DNA from: Tethya wilhelma
Lineage: Eukaryota > Porifera > Demospongiae > Tethyida > Tethyidae
Length of the DNA stretch: 64,000 bases
Direction: 5' to 3'
Assembly: GCA_964030475.1 (NCBI GenBank)
Contig: CAXIPT010000001.1
Location: forward strand, 3,261,075 to 3,325,074
The notes under the pieces are model-generated. The model saw only the letters and a program-made list of their open reading frames with translations, searched no databases and was not told the DNA's origin. Shown here one piece after another: positions 63,990 through 64,000 of the stretch (position 1 is its first letter; each line of letters starts with the position of its first letter). The position numbers were made by a program, and so were the translations under genes.

Positions 63990-64000
63990 CTATACATACG

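Overview
The window is nuclear genomic DNA from an early-branching animal, most likely a demosponge. The evidence is a set of densely packed, intron-rich metazoan genes with short introns. They include a Pax gene with a paired domain plus a homeodomain, TGF-beta receptor exons, a SET7/9-type methyltransferase and CYP39A1-like P450s. There are also many (GA)n/(CA)n microsatellites and a dispersed family of short inverted-repeat elements. The species call is inference. An N at 3748 shows that this is draft assembly.

Layout. 1-10146 (minus): the start of PFDN5, then TIMELESS (about 27 exons), whose intron at 4002-5971 holds an intronless type II glycosyltransferase-like gene on the opposite strand. 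10374-16360: a small axonemal-type protein (+), XYLB (-) and CCT5 (+). 16811-23474 (-): two tandem CYP39A1-like P450 genes with a nearly identical penultimate exon and a perfect 511-bp tandem duplication. 23593-26561 (+): mitochondrial SHMT. 26782-34760 (-): CDK5RAP3, whose 5.6-kb intron holds a same-strand gene for a secreted cysteine-module and low-complexity repeat protein. 34857-38334 (+): a PH-RCC1-FYVE protein, an architecture best known from plants. 39109-44144 (-): a Pax gene with a degenerate homeodomain. 44400-55163 (-): a type II TGF-beta receptor kinase with three activin-receptor domains and two EGF domains. 58367-59805 (+): SETD7. 59924-61795 (-): RPE. 62070 to the right edge (-): a ZnT zinc transporter whose 5' end lies outside the window.

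Gene organisation is tight. Four gene pairs start head to head within about 96-230 bp (TIMELESS with the small axonemal gene, XYLB with CCT5, P450-B with SHMT, CDK5RAP3 with PH-RCC1-FYVE), and most others converge tail to tail within a few hundred bases. Most genes are housekeeping and do not form one pathway. The developmental genes (Pax and the TGF-beta receptor) are adjacent and have the long introns.

The most unusual items are the multi-ectodomain TGF-beta receptor, the nested secreted repeat protein, the plant-like PH-RCC1-FYVE protein and the Pax homeodomain lacking Asn51. At the receptor, a splice-phase clash at a (GT)n tract suggests that the transmembrane/ATP-loop exon is missing from the assembly. 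All exon boundaries were read by eye from splice sites, reading frame and family similarity. No search was run.
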